A stretch of 64,000 nt of DNA from Verrucomicrobiota bacterium (GTDB lineage: Bacteria > Verrucomicrobiota > Kiritimatiellia > RFP12 > UBA1067): contig JAHFSX010000014.1 of NCBI GenBank assembly GCA_023269675.1, positions 1 through 64,000 on the forward strand, read 5' to 3'. Shown one piece after another: positions 46,201-57,300 of the stretch (positions are counted from its first letter, which is position 1; each line of letters starts with the position of its first letter). Under the pieces are notes generated by a model, which had not been told where the DNA came from, did not search any database, and worked only from the letters and a program-made list of their open reading frames with translations. Made by a program: the position numbers and the translations under genes.

Positions 46201-47490
46201 GACCGATTCATCCACAATGGGCACATCAGAAAGCGTCACCGTCAGTTTTGCCTGATTGTTTGTCGCTTGTTGCGAACCACCCCAGCGCAGACCTGCCGTT
46301 TTGGCCGCTGGCACGGCATCCGGATTGGTGCGGATTACGGCATAGTCGCCGGGCACAGCCCCCTGAGCAAAGAGACCGTTGATGAAGTTCTTTAGCGAAA
46401 CCTGCTGCGTTCCATCCGTCTGCCAGACCGTATTGGCCGGCATCGGCTGTCCGTTCGTGACCATGTTGTCAGCGATCTTGACAGGTGCCGTGTTATTCAG
46501 AAGAAGCCGCGTATCGGTATTATCCAGCAGCAGCCACGCTTTGTTCATCGCCGGCGTGGTTACATAGCCCACCCCCCACAGGTCGATATTGGCATTGGTC
46601 ATTGCGCCATGATCGGTGACAACCGTGAGGGAGAGGCTCGCAAAGTCCACAAGATTGGAAGGCAGTTTAAAGAGGGAAATCCCGTTGTAGGAGTTACTGT
46701 CGACGTTCCCGCAGATCTGATCGATTGCATCGAAAAAACCGCCGGCATAAACACAGCCATCGGCGGCGGCGCTGAAGATATCAACCGTATGAGGAGTGCC
46801 GAACGTAAGGCTATGCGTGGTGCTCATGGCGGCGGCCAGACGCAGCCGCTCGTCCGAGGTCAGATGCCAGGTGTCTGTCCGCGTGTAGCCGCGCGTATCC
46901 ACATAGGCGCGATGGGCACCGGTACTCAGGGTCGTCTGAATGGCGCGGAAATACTCCATATCTGCACGGGTACGTCCGCCGGTGTTGGCGGGATCGTCAT
47001 AGAGTGCAGCCGGGTTCATATCGATCACCGCCAGTGTAAAATCGATATCACTGGTCATGCCTAGATCCGACTTGAGCTGCGCCATCATACCCAGAAAACG
47101 GGATGAATAGACATCCATTGTCGCGGTGGACCCGGTATCACTTTCACCCTGGAACCAGAAAAAGCCTCTGAACGCGACCTGATCCCCGGCATTGGTGATC
47201 GCCTGTATCTGCGCTTGCAATGCACCCGTTCCCGCAGCGTTGAAAAAATCATTGCTGTAGTTGGCACGGGGCGACGTCGTAAACCATCGATCCATGGCTT
47301 CGCCCGAATGGTTGACCTGCACCATCACAAGGTCGGCCCCGAACTCCGCCTGCAGCCCGCTGGCCAAGGCGGCACCCCATGCGGCGGTCGCGTTGGATTG
47401 GCCGCCGGCAAAAAAGACGTTTCGCGTGGCCGCTCGCACGGTCAGAGAACAGGTGAGGAAAACAAAGATCAGAACCGCAGAATACTTCAT
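43264..47490 (-). CDS. Secreted SGNH sialate-O-acetylesterase-like protein with five long repeats
   Basis: 1408 residues. A signal peptide (MKYSAVLIFVFLTCSLTVRA) precedes an SGNH/sialate-O-acetylesterase domain (about 25-245) with FFAGGQSNATAAWG (catalytic Ser), FFWFQGESDTGS and DTWHLTSDE. Five repeats of about 190 residues follow, each opening like LISHPADGCVYDTG / IYSHENDGTVY, then ICG...PWNGISFFQLPS, IDVWGLGY, LLMANTDTR and GAQPGDYAVIRVNPD. The last ~190 residues form a probable carbohydrate-binding domain (NSSFETG ... VDDLRLTVF) ending GTLLRIY. The ATG at 47490 follows AAGGAG. The gene is visibly less GC-rich than both neighbours and sits between gapA and pgk, suggesting recent acquisition. 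Probably a cell-surface or extracellular glycan deacetylase. Confidence 0.8.
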   Translation of the reverse strand: MKYSAVLIFVFLTCSLTVRAATRNVFFAGGQSNATAAWGAALASGLQAEFGADLVMVQVNHSGEAMDRWFTTSPRANYSNDFFNAAGTGALQAQIQAITNAGDQVAFRGFFWFQGESDTGSTATMDVYSSRFLGMMAQLKSDLGMTSDIDFTLAVIDMNPAALYDDPANTGGRTRADMEYFRAIQTTLSTGAHRAYVDTRGYTRTDTWHLTSDERLRLAAAMSTTHSLTFGTPHTVDIFSAAADGCVYAGGFFDAIDQICGNVDSNSYNGISLFKLPSNLVDFASLSLTVVTDHGAMTNANIDLWGVGYVTTPAMNKAWLLLDNTDTRLLLNNTAPVKIADNMVTNGQPMPANTVWQTDGTQQVSLKNFINGLFAQGAVPGDYAVIRTNPDAVPAAKTAGLRWGGSQQATNNQAKLTVTLSDVPIVDESVTLISHPADGCVYDTGTFVDNDLICGYTGGHPYNGIAFFQLPSNRIDTANIRFTVYQNNGPLTNANIDVWGLGYMKTPAMNKTWLLMADTDTRSLVNTNVTFTKIADDFVPVSESTPVGSVNQFEPQDRTNLVDFLNSLYGKGAQPGDYAVIRVNPDAGFTVNREVRWGGSTRTNQDYRTTMTMTLTDEPVMPDDVTLYSHDNDGSVYQTGIFPSQQMICGTAGNPSTLPWNGVSFFQMPSNRVVSANLIFTVYQASASWSSTGAGIDVWGLGFISGTPTLDASWLLMANTDTRTLLNDAPPSKLADNLVAAGASPGVGDVYKLSTAQRSGLVAYINGLFDNGAKPGDYAVIRMNPDTAIPAGGVSLYFGSSSAVSPDRRAQMTLRLSDEPVIPPTTLTIYSHENDGTVYGDPPGYFSTLQLICGTAGNPNTRPWNGISFFQLPSQRVSAADLAYKVYSASAGWAATGAAIDVWGLGFIRGTPTLVASWLLMGNTDTRTLLNGSAPSKIADNLLAAGVTPAVGSVWSLNGAQSTNLVDFINGLFEKGAQPGDYAVVRVNPDTPIATGGVSLYFGSSTDISPDRRNALTYTVSGASWQDGLFQHYSQSNDGGVYGSGANSTWDLFSGTGGSPTFDISGVAFFALPEQRMTSATLALVAESFSGALVGANLDVWGLGYMTSPALNQNWLCISNGETRTFLNGYRPVKLADNVVTAGQTVAVGSILYSTDAQRLVIADYLNGLYDQGANPGDFAVIRINADASQAGLNTGVRWGGSHRTAPDHRPLMYGVLQAATNYLSNSSFETGTGPAADSWTVVENGHDGERVSSFSRSGTHAYKMSANGTTGTYGSMYIAQDVSSPDFAGRRVTLSGYAYHDSANPMVSNSAQRVCFRIFWLGGAQANTWVNSSDLHNLLPTDVQGKHKPIYVSAIAPADVTGIKVVIIFDTGTTADPSITTGAGIVDDLRLTVFTTLPPAGTLLRIY

Positions 47491-47654
47491 ACTACTCCTT
47501 TTCTTGCCAGCCATCCCGCCGTCAGCAAATTACAATTACATAATATCTTCTTTATCCTAGCACCTTGCCGCAAAGCTGACAAGCATCCGGACGAGTTCAA
47601 CCGGGGCCAGTCCGTTACGAAAGGGCGGCAGGCAGACAGAACAATTCAAAACGA

Positions 47655-47688
47655 AAACGCCGCCCCCGCTGACGCGGGAACGGCGTTT
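47655..47688 (-). terminator. Intrinsic terminator of gapA
   Basis: AAACGCCG (47655-47662) and CGGCGTTT (47681-47688) enclose a second stem CCCGC/GCGGG (47665-47669, 47674-47678). It starts 24 bases after the gapA stop and on the minus strand continues TTTTCGTTTT. Confidence 0.8.
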
Positions 47689-47711
47689 CAGAAACAAGCG
47701 ATTAGCAGCGC

Positions 47712-48827
<1,116 letters not shown>

Positions 48828-48954
48828 TCAATCGATATTTTTGAATCGATTGAGCCCCGGCGGCGCGGGTGCCCGGCGGCCGACGCGCGTGTAGCGTCCC
48901 TCCCATAACTGGACCCGTGCTTTTTTGTTTGTGGGGGGGAGGGTGAACACGTTC

Positions 48955-49021
48955 GTAGTACCGCCTGTAGGCGGAATCTCAGGTCAATCCGGCCTCGCTG
49001 TCCACCTAAGGGCGGTACTAC
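48955..49021. repeat. Inverted GTAGTACCGCC repeat pair (family 3)
   Basis: GTAGTACCGCCTGTAGGCGG (48955-48974) and, inverted, CCACCTAAGGGCGGTACTAC (49002-49021). The left unit contains its own hairpin CCGCCT-GT-AGGCGG, and the right one a similar imperfect hairpin. Only pair of this family seen here. Confidence 0.7.
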
Positions 49022-49192
49022 AAACCCCAACTCATGTTTTGCCATTAGGAGATAGCACACGAGTCATGCGGTTTGCATCGTTTGGACTGAGCGAGCGCTC
49101 CTGCGCCGCCGGCTGCGTAAAACACACCTCACATGGCGGCGGCGCGAAGCGCCCGCCCTGCCTGTAAGATCCGAAACAAAGGACCGCAAGGC
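49022..49192. repeat. Intergenic region with an inverted family-2 pair
   Basis: A plus unit at about 49088-49111 (GAGCGAGCGCTCCTGCGCCG...) and a minus unit at 49136-49162 (CGGCGGCGCGAAGCGCCCGC...), with 24 bases between them. The second ends 30 bases from the alpha-galactosidase stop codon. No gene is seen in the rest of the 479-base gap between gapA and that gene. Confidence 0.65.
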
Positions 49193-51199
49193 CTACTCCA
49201 GCTTCACCCAGACGAAGTCGAGCGTCTCGGGCACATTGACCGTGAGCATGCCGTCCGCCACCTTCGCGGTGCCGCGGCCGCCGAGCACCGCCGCGCGGGT
49301 CGCGCCTGCCACGAGTCCGCCCAGGTCGAGCGCGTACTGCGCTTTCGCGTTCAGCTCGCGGAAGAGCAGCGCGTAGCCGCCCTTGTTGTCCGCCGCGGCC
49401 GACACGAAACCCGTCCACGCCACGCCGTCCGGCGCCGCGCCCACGGGGATGATCGCGCCGCCGTGCATGCGCGCGCGCTCGGCCTTCCACGTTGCCACCA
49501 GCGGCCGCATCTGCGCCGCGTACTCCTTCGGCAGGTTGGAGACCTCGAACCACCCCAGGGGGCTGGCCATCATCGCGACGGCGAAGAGCGTATCGGGCTT
49601 GTACAGCGCCGGCGCCAGCGGGTCGCCCTTGTACTTGTCGGCGTTGCGCGCGTTGTTGAGCACCTCGAAACGGAGCCGCAGCGGATCGACCACCTGCGAC
49701 AGCATCCACAGGTTGCGCAGCGTCTGGTGCGGCCAATAGCGGTGGAAGTCGGTGTAGCGGTTTTCGACGAAGAGCGGGCCGATGTCCGGCAGGCCGAAAT
49801 AACCCGGCCGGATCTCGGCGGTCACATCGAGATCGAACGTGATCGCGCCCTTCGAACCCTCCAGCATGCGGTCGAACATCGCCCGCTGGTTCAGCAGCGA
49901 CGCGGCGTTGTGGGTCTTCATCGAGTCGATCTTGAAGTAGTTGATGCCCATCTCGCGGTGAAACTTGAGCAGGTGATCGGCATCCTTCTGCCAGTTGGCC
50001 GCATCGTTGCTGGAGTCCGGGCCGAACCAGAGGCCGAAGTTCATCCCCTTTTCGCGCGCGGCCTTCACCACCTTCTCCAGGCCGTTGGGGAAGCGCACGG
50101 GGTCGGCGTCCCAGAAGTTGGGGTCAGCCGCCCAGTAGCCGTTCCACACGCCCTTGCCGCGCGCGGACGCGGAGTTGGCCGAGCGCCCCTTCTGCCAGCC
50201 GTCGTCGATCTGCACCACGTCCACGCCGAGCGCCGCGCCCGCATCGACCTCCTTAAGCAGGAAGGCCTCGTTGATGCGCGCGTCGCGCGAGCGGTCGCCC
50301 CACGTGTTGCTGAGGAAGAGCCCGTCGCGTCCGGCCCGGTACTCGCGCAGGTCGCGCTGGAAGGCGTGCAGCGCGCGGCTGCGGCCGGCACGGCCGCCGC
50401 GGTAACCGAGCACCGCCACGGGATAGCCGTTGAAAAAAGAGGACACCGAGCGCGCGCCGGGATTGACGTTGAAATCGACGGCCGCCTTGTCCTGCCGCGC
50501 GTGCGGCAGCGGCGCGAGCTTGAGAAAGGCCAGCCCGCTGCCGTCGACCGCGTTCTCGGCGGTCAGCACGCACCCCTGCACGTCGAACTTCGCCTCGTTG
50601 AGCATCAGCAGCCACTCGCGCTCGGAAACCAGCTCGTTGTGGTTGTCGGTCTGGTCCATCAGCGTCACCTGGGTGACGCGCAGGTGCTGCGGCTCCAGCG
50701 CCAGCGTCTCCGCGCCGGCCACCACCGCGGCGGCGCCCTTCTGCTGCGGCTCCGCTTCGATGCCGCTCGCCTGCGACTCTTTGGCGCTGCTGCCGCCGGC
50801 CTCGTTGTCCAGCCGCTCCGCGAGCACGCCCGCCGCGTCCGGATAGAGCCACAGCACGATCCGCTGCGGCCGCTTGCCTTGCACCGAGACATCCAGCCGC
50901 ACGCCTTCCGCGCCCACGGCGCTGCGGCGGCCGGTCGAGGATTTCACCTCCAGCGTGCCGGTCGTCTTGGCCTGGCGCGCCGGCACGGCGAGCCACTCGG
51001 TATCGGGGTTCTTGAGCATGAACGAGACCGGCATGAGGCCTGCATCACCCGCCACCCACGCGCGTTCGAAGAGCGCGTTGCCGACCGTCAGTCGGCCGTT
51101 CTCCCATGCCGCGTAACAGCCCTTAAACGCCATCTTTTCGGCACGTGCGGACAGAGAAAAAGCCAAAGCCAGCAGACAACCGACATAACGAATCTTCAT
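49193..51199 (-). CDS. Secreted GH36-like alpha-galactosidase
   Basis: 668 residues with signal peptide (MKIRYVGCLLALAFSLSARA). A beta-sandwich N-terminal domain (about 25-290) is followed by a TIM barrel with clan GH-D features: LFLSNTWGDRSRD, VDVVQIDDGWQKG, MNFGLWFGPD and the nucleophile motif INYFKIDSM with Asp425, then a probable acid/base Asp in GLPDIGPL. The final ~110 residues form a C-terminal beta domain. The order fits GH36 (alpha-galactosidase/raffinose-type), although GH27 or GH31-like variants are possible. AAGGTGG precedes the ATG at 51199; the open frame upstream runs through repeat sequence. Likely periplasmic or extracellular, releasing galactose that would feed GalE. Confidence 0.78.
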   Translation of the reverse strand: MKIRYVGCLLALAFSLSARAEKMAFKGCYAAWENGRLTVGNALFERAWVAGDAGLMPVSFMLKNPDTEWLAVPARQAKTTGTLEVKSSTGRRSAVGAEGVRLDVSVQGKRPQRIVLWLYPDAAGVLAERLDNEAGGSSAKESQASGIEAEPQQKGAAAVVAGAETLALEPQHLRVTQVTLMDQTDNHNELVSEREWLLMLNEAKFDVQGCVLTAENAVDGSGLAFLKLAPLPHARQDKAAVDFNVNPGARSVSSFFNGYPVAVLGYRGGRAGRSRALHAFQRDLREYRAGRDGLFLSNTWGDRSRDARINEAFLLKEVDAGAALGVDVVQIDDGWQKGRSANSASARGKGVWNGYWAADPNFWDADPVRFPNGLEKVVKAAREKGMNFGLWFGPDSSNDAANWQKDADHLLKFHREMGINYFKIDSMKTHNAASLLNQRAMFDRMLEGSKGAITFDLDVTAEIRPGYFGLPDIGPLFVENRYTDFHRYWPHQTLRNLWMLSQVVDPLRLRFEVLNNARNADKYKGDPLAPALYKPDTLFAVAMMASPLGWFEVSNLPKEYAAQMRPLVATWKAERARMHGGAIIPVGAAPDGVAWTGFVSAAADNKGGYALLFRELNAKAQYALDLGGLVAGATRAAVLGGRGTAKVADGMLTVNVPETLDFVWVKLE

Positions 51200-51250
51200 T
51201 ACTTCCACCTTTATCCAGAAACACGAATAAATCGGCGGCGTCCGCCCACG

Positions 51251-51343
51251 GGTAGGGACGCCTCCCCGAGGCGTCCGCCGGTCACAGCGCACATGGACCT
51301 GAGGAACGCGCCTCCGCGGACGGTTCGGGGAACCGTCCCTACC
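51251..51343. repeat. Inverted pair of family-1 hairpin repeats (pair 3)
   Basis: Units 51251-51278 (plus) and 51316-51343 (minus), 37 bases apart. Stem halves are GACGCCTC/GAGGCGTC in the first and GACGGTTC/GAACCGTC in the second: different sequences, same pairing. It lies between two secreted-protein genes, and the second unit ends 34 bases after the stop of the giant protein. Confidence 0.85.
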
Positions 51344-51377
51344 TTAGCACCTTTCAACCCCGGTCCTCTGTGCGCCA

Positions 51378-54300
51378 TTACTTCAGCTGAAGGACCGTGC
51401 CGAACGTCGATTTCAAGGTCACGATCACCTCGCCGTTCAAGGCCTTCACCGACGTCGCGTAGCCGCGCCGGCCGAGGCCCGTCACGCTCCATCCCGTGAA
51501 GTTGGAACCGCCGGTGACCGACCCGTAGGTCATGACCGTCAGCGAGAACGAGCCGGAGAGCGGGTTCGCCTCGGTGCGCCCGAAATCGATCACGCCCGCG
51601 CCGTTCACCTGCAGGAGCCCCGGCACTTGGGCCAGGTCATTGACCACGCCGTTGAAGGAACAGGCATAAACCATGTTCGTGCCGAGCGTCAGGTTCGCGA
51701 CTGTCAGCAGCGCGCCCGGCGCCTGCGCGGCCGTATCGCCGACCGCGAGCCGCCCCTGCACAGCCAGCGTGCCGTTGATGACCTGGCCGCACCCCGTAGC
51801 TTCCGAGACCACATTCGACGAGCCCATGAGATCCAGCGTGCCCAGCGCCGCCACGCGCACCGAAGCCGGCTGCACGGGGCTCTCGCTGTAGAGCTGCGCC
51901 ACGTCGGCATCACTCAGAGCGCGGTCGAAAAGCATGAAGTCGTCCATCGCCCCCTTGAAGCTGGGACTTGTGCCCGTTGTGGGCCGTCCGATGACGAAGC
52001 CCCCCGTTTGTCCTGCGGACGCGAAGCGGAAGTCGCCCAAATAATAGTAGCCGCTCACGTAATCCCGCGAGTCGACGCCACTGGCGTTATAATGCTGCTT
52101 CAGCGGTTGGCGCACACCGTTCACATACATGGCCACGCCCTGGGGCGTCAGAACAGCCGCCACATGCGTCCACTGGCCGACCGGCAGCGCGTTGGTGGTC
52201 CGGAACTCCTGCCACCACGTCTGAGTATCGTAGCTATGTTGCAGCAACCGCAAGACGTTGCCCGTGTTCAGCTTCAAGTCGAGCGCCCGGTTTGCTCCGG
52301 GGCGCGTGCTGAGGATTGTCTCTGCGGTGGTGATCACGTTGGCGGTAAGCAAGATCCACGTCGAGACGGTAAAATTCGTCATATTCGCATAGTACGCGTT
52401 GTGCGGAGACGTAAAGTAACCCGTCCCGTTGAAGGTCAGCGCTTGGGAGGTCGCGTTGCGGTTTGTGGCCGTGAACCCGCTGCCGCCGGCTGTCAGAGGA
52501 ATCCCGTTGCCCGAAAGATCCGGGTTGCCTGTCGAGTCCATCCCGAACCGGAAGACCGGCGTGCCGGGCAGATCGCGGTGAGTCAGGCGCGCACGCAGCG
52601 TGCCTTCCTGCACGTCGGTCAGGCCCCAGAGCACATTGGTGCCGGCCAACGTCAACGTGCCCGAGCCGACCTTGGCCACGCCGCCCGTATTGGAAAGCGC
52701 CAGCACGTTCTGACGCACGGTCACATTCTTGTCCAGCGTGTTGAAAGTGCCTCCGCCCGCTCCCAAAGCCACGCGCCGCACGCCCGCCAGATAATCGTCG
52801 GTGGCCGCGCTGTCGAGTGCCGCGCCGAGCGTCTCGAGCGTGCCGCCGTTCAGCGTCAAGCCCGTCCACCGGCTCACGTTCGTGCCGTAGGTCCGCGTCG
52901 CTGGCAGCGCCAGCGTGCCGCCGTTCACCCGGACGTCTGTCTGACGTGCATTGCTGTCGCTCATCCACGACCATGAACCCGTGGCTTCAAGGCGTCCCCC
53001 GTTGACCGTCACCTCGGCCGATCCGCCGGCGGTCGCGTTCGAATTCATCTGATAACCTGCGGCGAAGCGCCCGAGCGTCATGCTGCCGCCGTTGACCGTC
53101 AGCCGACCCGGGCCATAGTTTCCGACATTCGCCCACGCGGCCTGCGGCATGGTGAAGGTCCCGCCGTTCATCACGTAAGTGGCAGGCGCCGTGCCGTAGT
53201 CGCGCAGGAAAAGGGCGTCCCCGCCGTCGCCGCTGGTGTTGCGCAGCTCGAGGCTTCCGCCGTTCTGGGTGACGAGCACGTCGTTGTTGGTCGTGCTCGT
53301 CGCTTCAGCCGAGGCGAGAATGCCGCCGATCTTCACAGTCGCGCCCTCCTCCACCGTCAGGGCCGTTTTCATGTTCGCAGCGAGACCGAGTTTGACCGAC
53401 TCGCGCGTGGAACCGGTCAGCGCGTAGTTTGCGCCGGAGGCGAACCGTAAACCGCCCTCACGCACAAACAGTTTGGGAGTGCCGCCCGCGCTGCCGCCCG
53501 TGCCGGCCAGAACAAGCTCGTTCGTGCCGTACTTATAGACGGTCGCGATACCGGTCTGCCAGTCGAGCGTGCCGCTCAGCGTCAAGGCCTGCTCCTCCGC
53601 ACGGATAATCGGCGTATTGGCGGCCGCGCTCTTGAGCGTCACCGGATTGCTCAGCGTCGCGGGGGCCGTCCCCGTCACACGCATGCTGTATGCGCCGTTC
53701 AGCGTCAGCTCGCCGCTGCCCACGTGACCGCCGTTCCGAAGCGTCAGCGTGCCGGACTGGATTTGAGTGCCGCCCGTCCGGGTGCTCGGCTGACTCACCG
53801 TCAGCTCGCCCCCGCCGGCTTTGACCAGCGCTCCGGTGCCGCTCACGGCACCGCCCAGCGTCAGCCCCGTGCCCGTCGGCGCTTGGACCACGACCCCGGC
53901 ATCCTGAACCGCCACCGGCGCCGCCACCGCGTGCGAGCCCGCCTCGACCGACACGACGGACTGCGTACCCGCGCCGTTATCGAGCGTCAATGTGGCGGTG
54001 CCGGCCAAGGTGTAGGCGTTGGTGTTCTTGAAATAGACCGCGCCGACCGTCGCCGCGCTGTCGAGCGTCACCGTAGCGGGCGCGCTGATCTTGTCGTCGA
54101 AGCGCACCTGCTGACCGATGCCGCCCGCGCCGGGCGCGACCGTCCAGTTGCCCGAATCGAACCAACTGCCGCCGCCGGCCACGTTCCAGACCGCTCCGCC
54201 GTTCGCTCCCGTGTAGTCGGTCTCGACCGTCATTGTCACGGAGCCTGAAGACGCGGCGAACGAATAGGTCTTGCCGTAGAGCGGATTGGCCACGCCGAGC

Positions 54301-57300
54301 CCGGCCACGCTCGGATCAGCCCCCGTATAGGTCATCAGCGTATAGGTGCCGTTCAGGCCGAACGCGTCGTTCAATCCCACGCGCACGAGCGTCAACGCGA
54401 CCGTACCGAGCGTGACCGTGCCGCTTACGGTCAGCCGGTCGTTTGCCGTGCCGTCCGTCAAGAAGGCCATGGTCAATGAAACCGGCGCTGACGAGGCCGC
54501 GCCCAGCGTCAGCGCGGCGAGGCTCACGATCTGGGTGTTCGCCGTGTCAAGCACCAGCGCCGCGCCCGGCGAGACCGTGAGGGCGGTCGCATTCGACAGG
54601 CTGCCGGCCATCGGAATACGCAGCGAACCTGCCGGAATCAGCGTCGGCCCGGCATAGAGCTGCTTGCCGCTGACGACCAGCATGCCCGCGCCGCTCTTGA
54701 CGAGACCGCCGTCGGCGCCGTCCGTCGTGAGCGTCTGCGCCAGCGTGTACATGTTCACCTGCGAAAGGTCGAACTTCGCGCCGCTCGTTCCCACTTTCGC
54801 GGAAGTCAGCCCCTGCAGCGCTTGCCCTTCCGCGCTCGGCCGGAACACGCCGCCATTGAAAAGCACGTGGCCCTGGCCGTTGACGCGCGCGATGCTCGGC
54901 GCAACGAGCGTGCCGCCGTTCAGCTTCAGCGTGGCCACCGAACCAGACTGCTCACCCACCGAAACCACATTGGTGGCGGTCAACAAGCCGCCCGTGATCT
55001 CCGCTTCAGGCGCGGAGTTGTGTCCGGCCGCAACGAGCGCGCGGCCGAGAATGAGCGAGCCCACGGACAGTTCGCCGCCGGCCAGCCGCAGTTTCGACAC
55101 GCGCGCCACCGGCGCCGTATTGGTAAACCCGTTGCTGCGGCCGATGAGCAGGCTGTCGCTGACCGTCGTGAGCCCGTCCACGATCTCGAGCGTGCCCGCC
55201 GTTTCCGCGTTCGTGTTGGTTGTGGAGTTCAGACCCACGACAAGCAGGCCGTTAAAGCGGTTCGTCTGCCCCGGGGCGCCGACAACCACCTTGCCCTCCA
55301 CGATGTTGAATCCGCTGAACCCGGTGGTCGGGCTGTCGCCGTTCACGCCGATATCCAGCACCGCGTGGCTCGCCCCCGCGCCGTTATCGGCGTTGAAAAC
55401 GTTCTCGCCCGCAGCCGTGAAGGCCACGGTGCCCGGGCCGGTTTTGACCAGCGCACCGGAGAGGGCGGTAACGCTTCCTTGGAAGGTCACATCGCCGTCC
55501 GCCCTCAGCACGCCGGCGCGGGCGGCCGCATCCGTCTTCAGCGTATACCCGCTCGCCGTGGTGTCGGCCGCGCCGACAAAGTGCAGCGTGCCCTGGCCGA
55601 ACTCGAAGCCGCCGTCCGGCAGCGTGTCGAGCCGCAGCGTGCCGGCCTTGACCGAGGTGGCCCCCGCGTAGGAGGCGTTGGCGTTGGTCAGCATCAGGAA
55701 ACTCGAGCTCTCCTTGGTCAGGCTGCCCGAGCCGGTGACGGCCGACGCGACGGCCAAGGCCTGCCCCGCCACCGGCGCGAACACGCCCCCGCCCGTGCCG
55801 AGCGCGACGGGCGTGGTCAGGGTCGCGCTATTGGAGACCACCAAGATGCCCGCGCCCGAGAGCGCCAGACCGTCGATGGCCAAACCCGCCGTATCAGGCA
55901 GCGCCAGCGCGCCGGGGCCTTCGACCGTGAGCGTCGTGCTGCCGCTGACGCCGCCGTTGAGCGCCACAGCCGCTCCGGCCGCCGCGCGCAGCGTGGCGTT
56001 GCTGGTCAGATTCAGTGCGGCCGTCAGCGTGTGCACGCCGAACTCGGACGCCACGACCGCAGGCACCCCGCCGGTGTTGGCCAGCGTCAGCGCCGCACCC
56101 GCCAGCGTATAGGGTTTCGCGTTATTGAAGGTCAGCGAGCCGACCGTGGAGCCCGCAGCGCGCGTGACGGTGGCGGGCGCCGAGACCGCGTCGTCCAGCC
56201 GGACGACCGTCCCGTCCGCGTCCGCAGGCGCCACGCTCCAGTTGCCCGCGGTCTCCCACGCGCCCGAGCCGGAATTCGTCCAGACGGAGATGCCAGCCGC
56301 CGCGGCGATACGCAGCACCACCGTGCTCCCGACGACTTCGAACGACCAGGTCCGGCCCGCCGGCGGATTGCGCAGCGTCCATCCGCTCACCGTGGGCGCG
56401 CCGCCCGGGAAGGTGAAGAGGATGTAATCGCCGGGACGCGAGGCCGGCACCGACGTGCCGGACTGCACCACCGCAATCGAGAGATCGCCCAACGTGGCGT
56501 CGGCCGGAAGCGCGATCCGGTCACAGGCGCTGCCGTTGGCCAGGGCCTCGAACGTCACCTTGGCGCCGCTCGGCAAGATCACGACGCTGAACGCCTGCGT
56601 TTGGATCGACCCGTTGGCCAGACTCAGCTCAGCCGCGGCCGCGACCACAACGCCCGTGGAGGCGTAGACGGCGGGAAGGCAGAGCGCCCCTTGCTCCACG
56701 GCCGTCAGTCCCTGGAATCCGCCCGCGCCGGTCAGCGTCAGCGTGCCGTTGCCCCGTTTGGTCAGCCCTCCGTCCGCCGCTGCGCCCGACTGCAAAGGCT
56801 GCGTGATCGCGAGGGAGTTGCCCAGCGTGTCGATGACCGCGCCGCCCGCGCCCACATAAACCTGTTTGGCGCCGTAGAGGTAGTTGGTCAAGGTGGAACT
56901 GCCGAACGGCGCGAGCCCGGCCGTTTCGAGCGTGCCGCCGTTGAAGGTCAGGAGCGGCTGGTTGTTTGCGGTAAAGCAGGTGTTCGCCGTGGCAGGCAAC
57001 CGCAGCACGCCGCTTCCCGGCGTGCCGTTGCCGAGCACGACGATGTTGGTACGTCCGGGTGCTGTGTCGCCCATCCAGTTGAACCCTTCGGTGACGTTCA
57101 GCCGCCCGCCGTTCACGTCCAGCCGGCCCCGGCCGTCAAACGTGCCGGAGTCCCACCGCACGCCCAGCGAGACGCGGCCGAGGGTCGTGGTGCCGCCATT
57201 GATGACCAGCGCGGCCGACGCGTTGGCACCGCCGCGGATGCCGATGCTGAAAAAGGCGGCGGGCGCACCGATGACCTCGCCTGATTCCACAATGAAGCGA

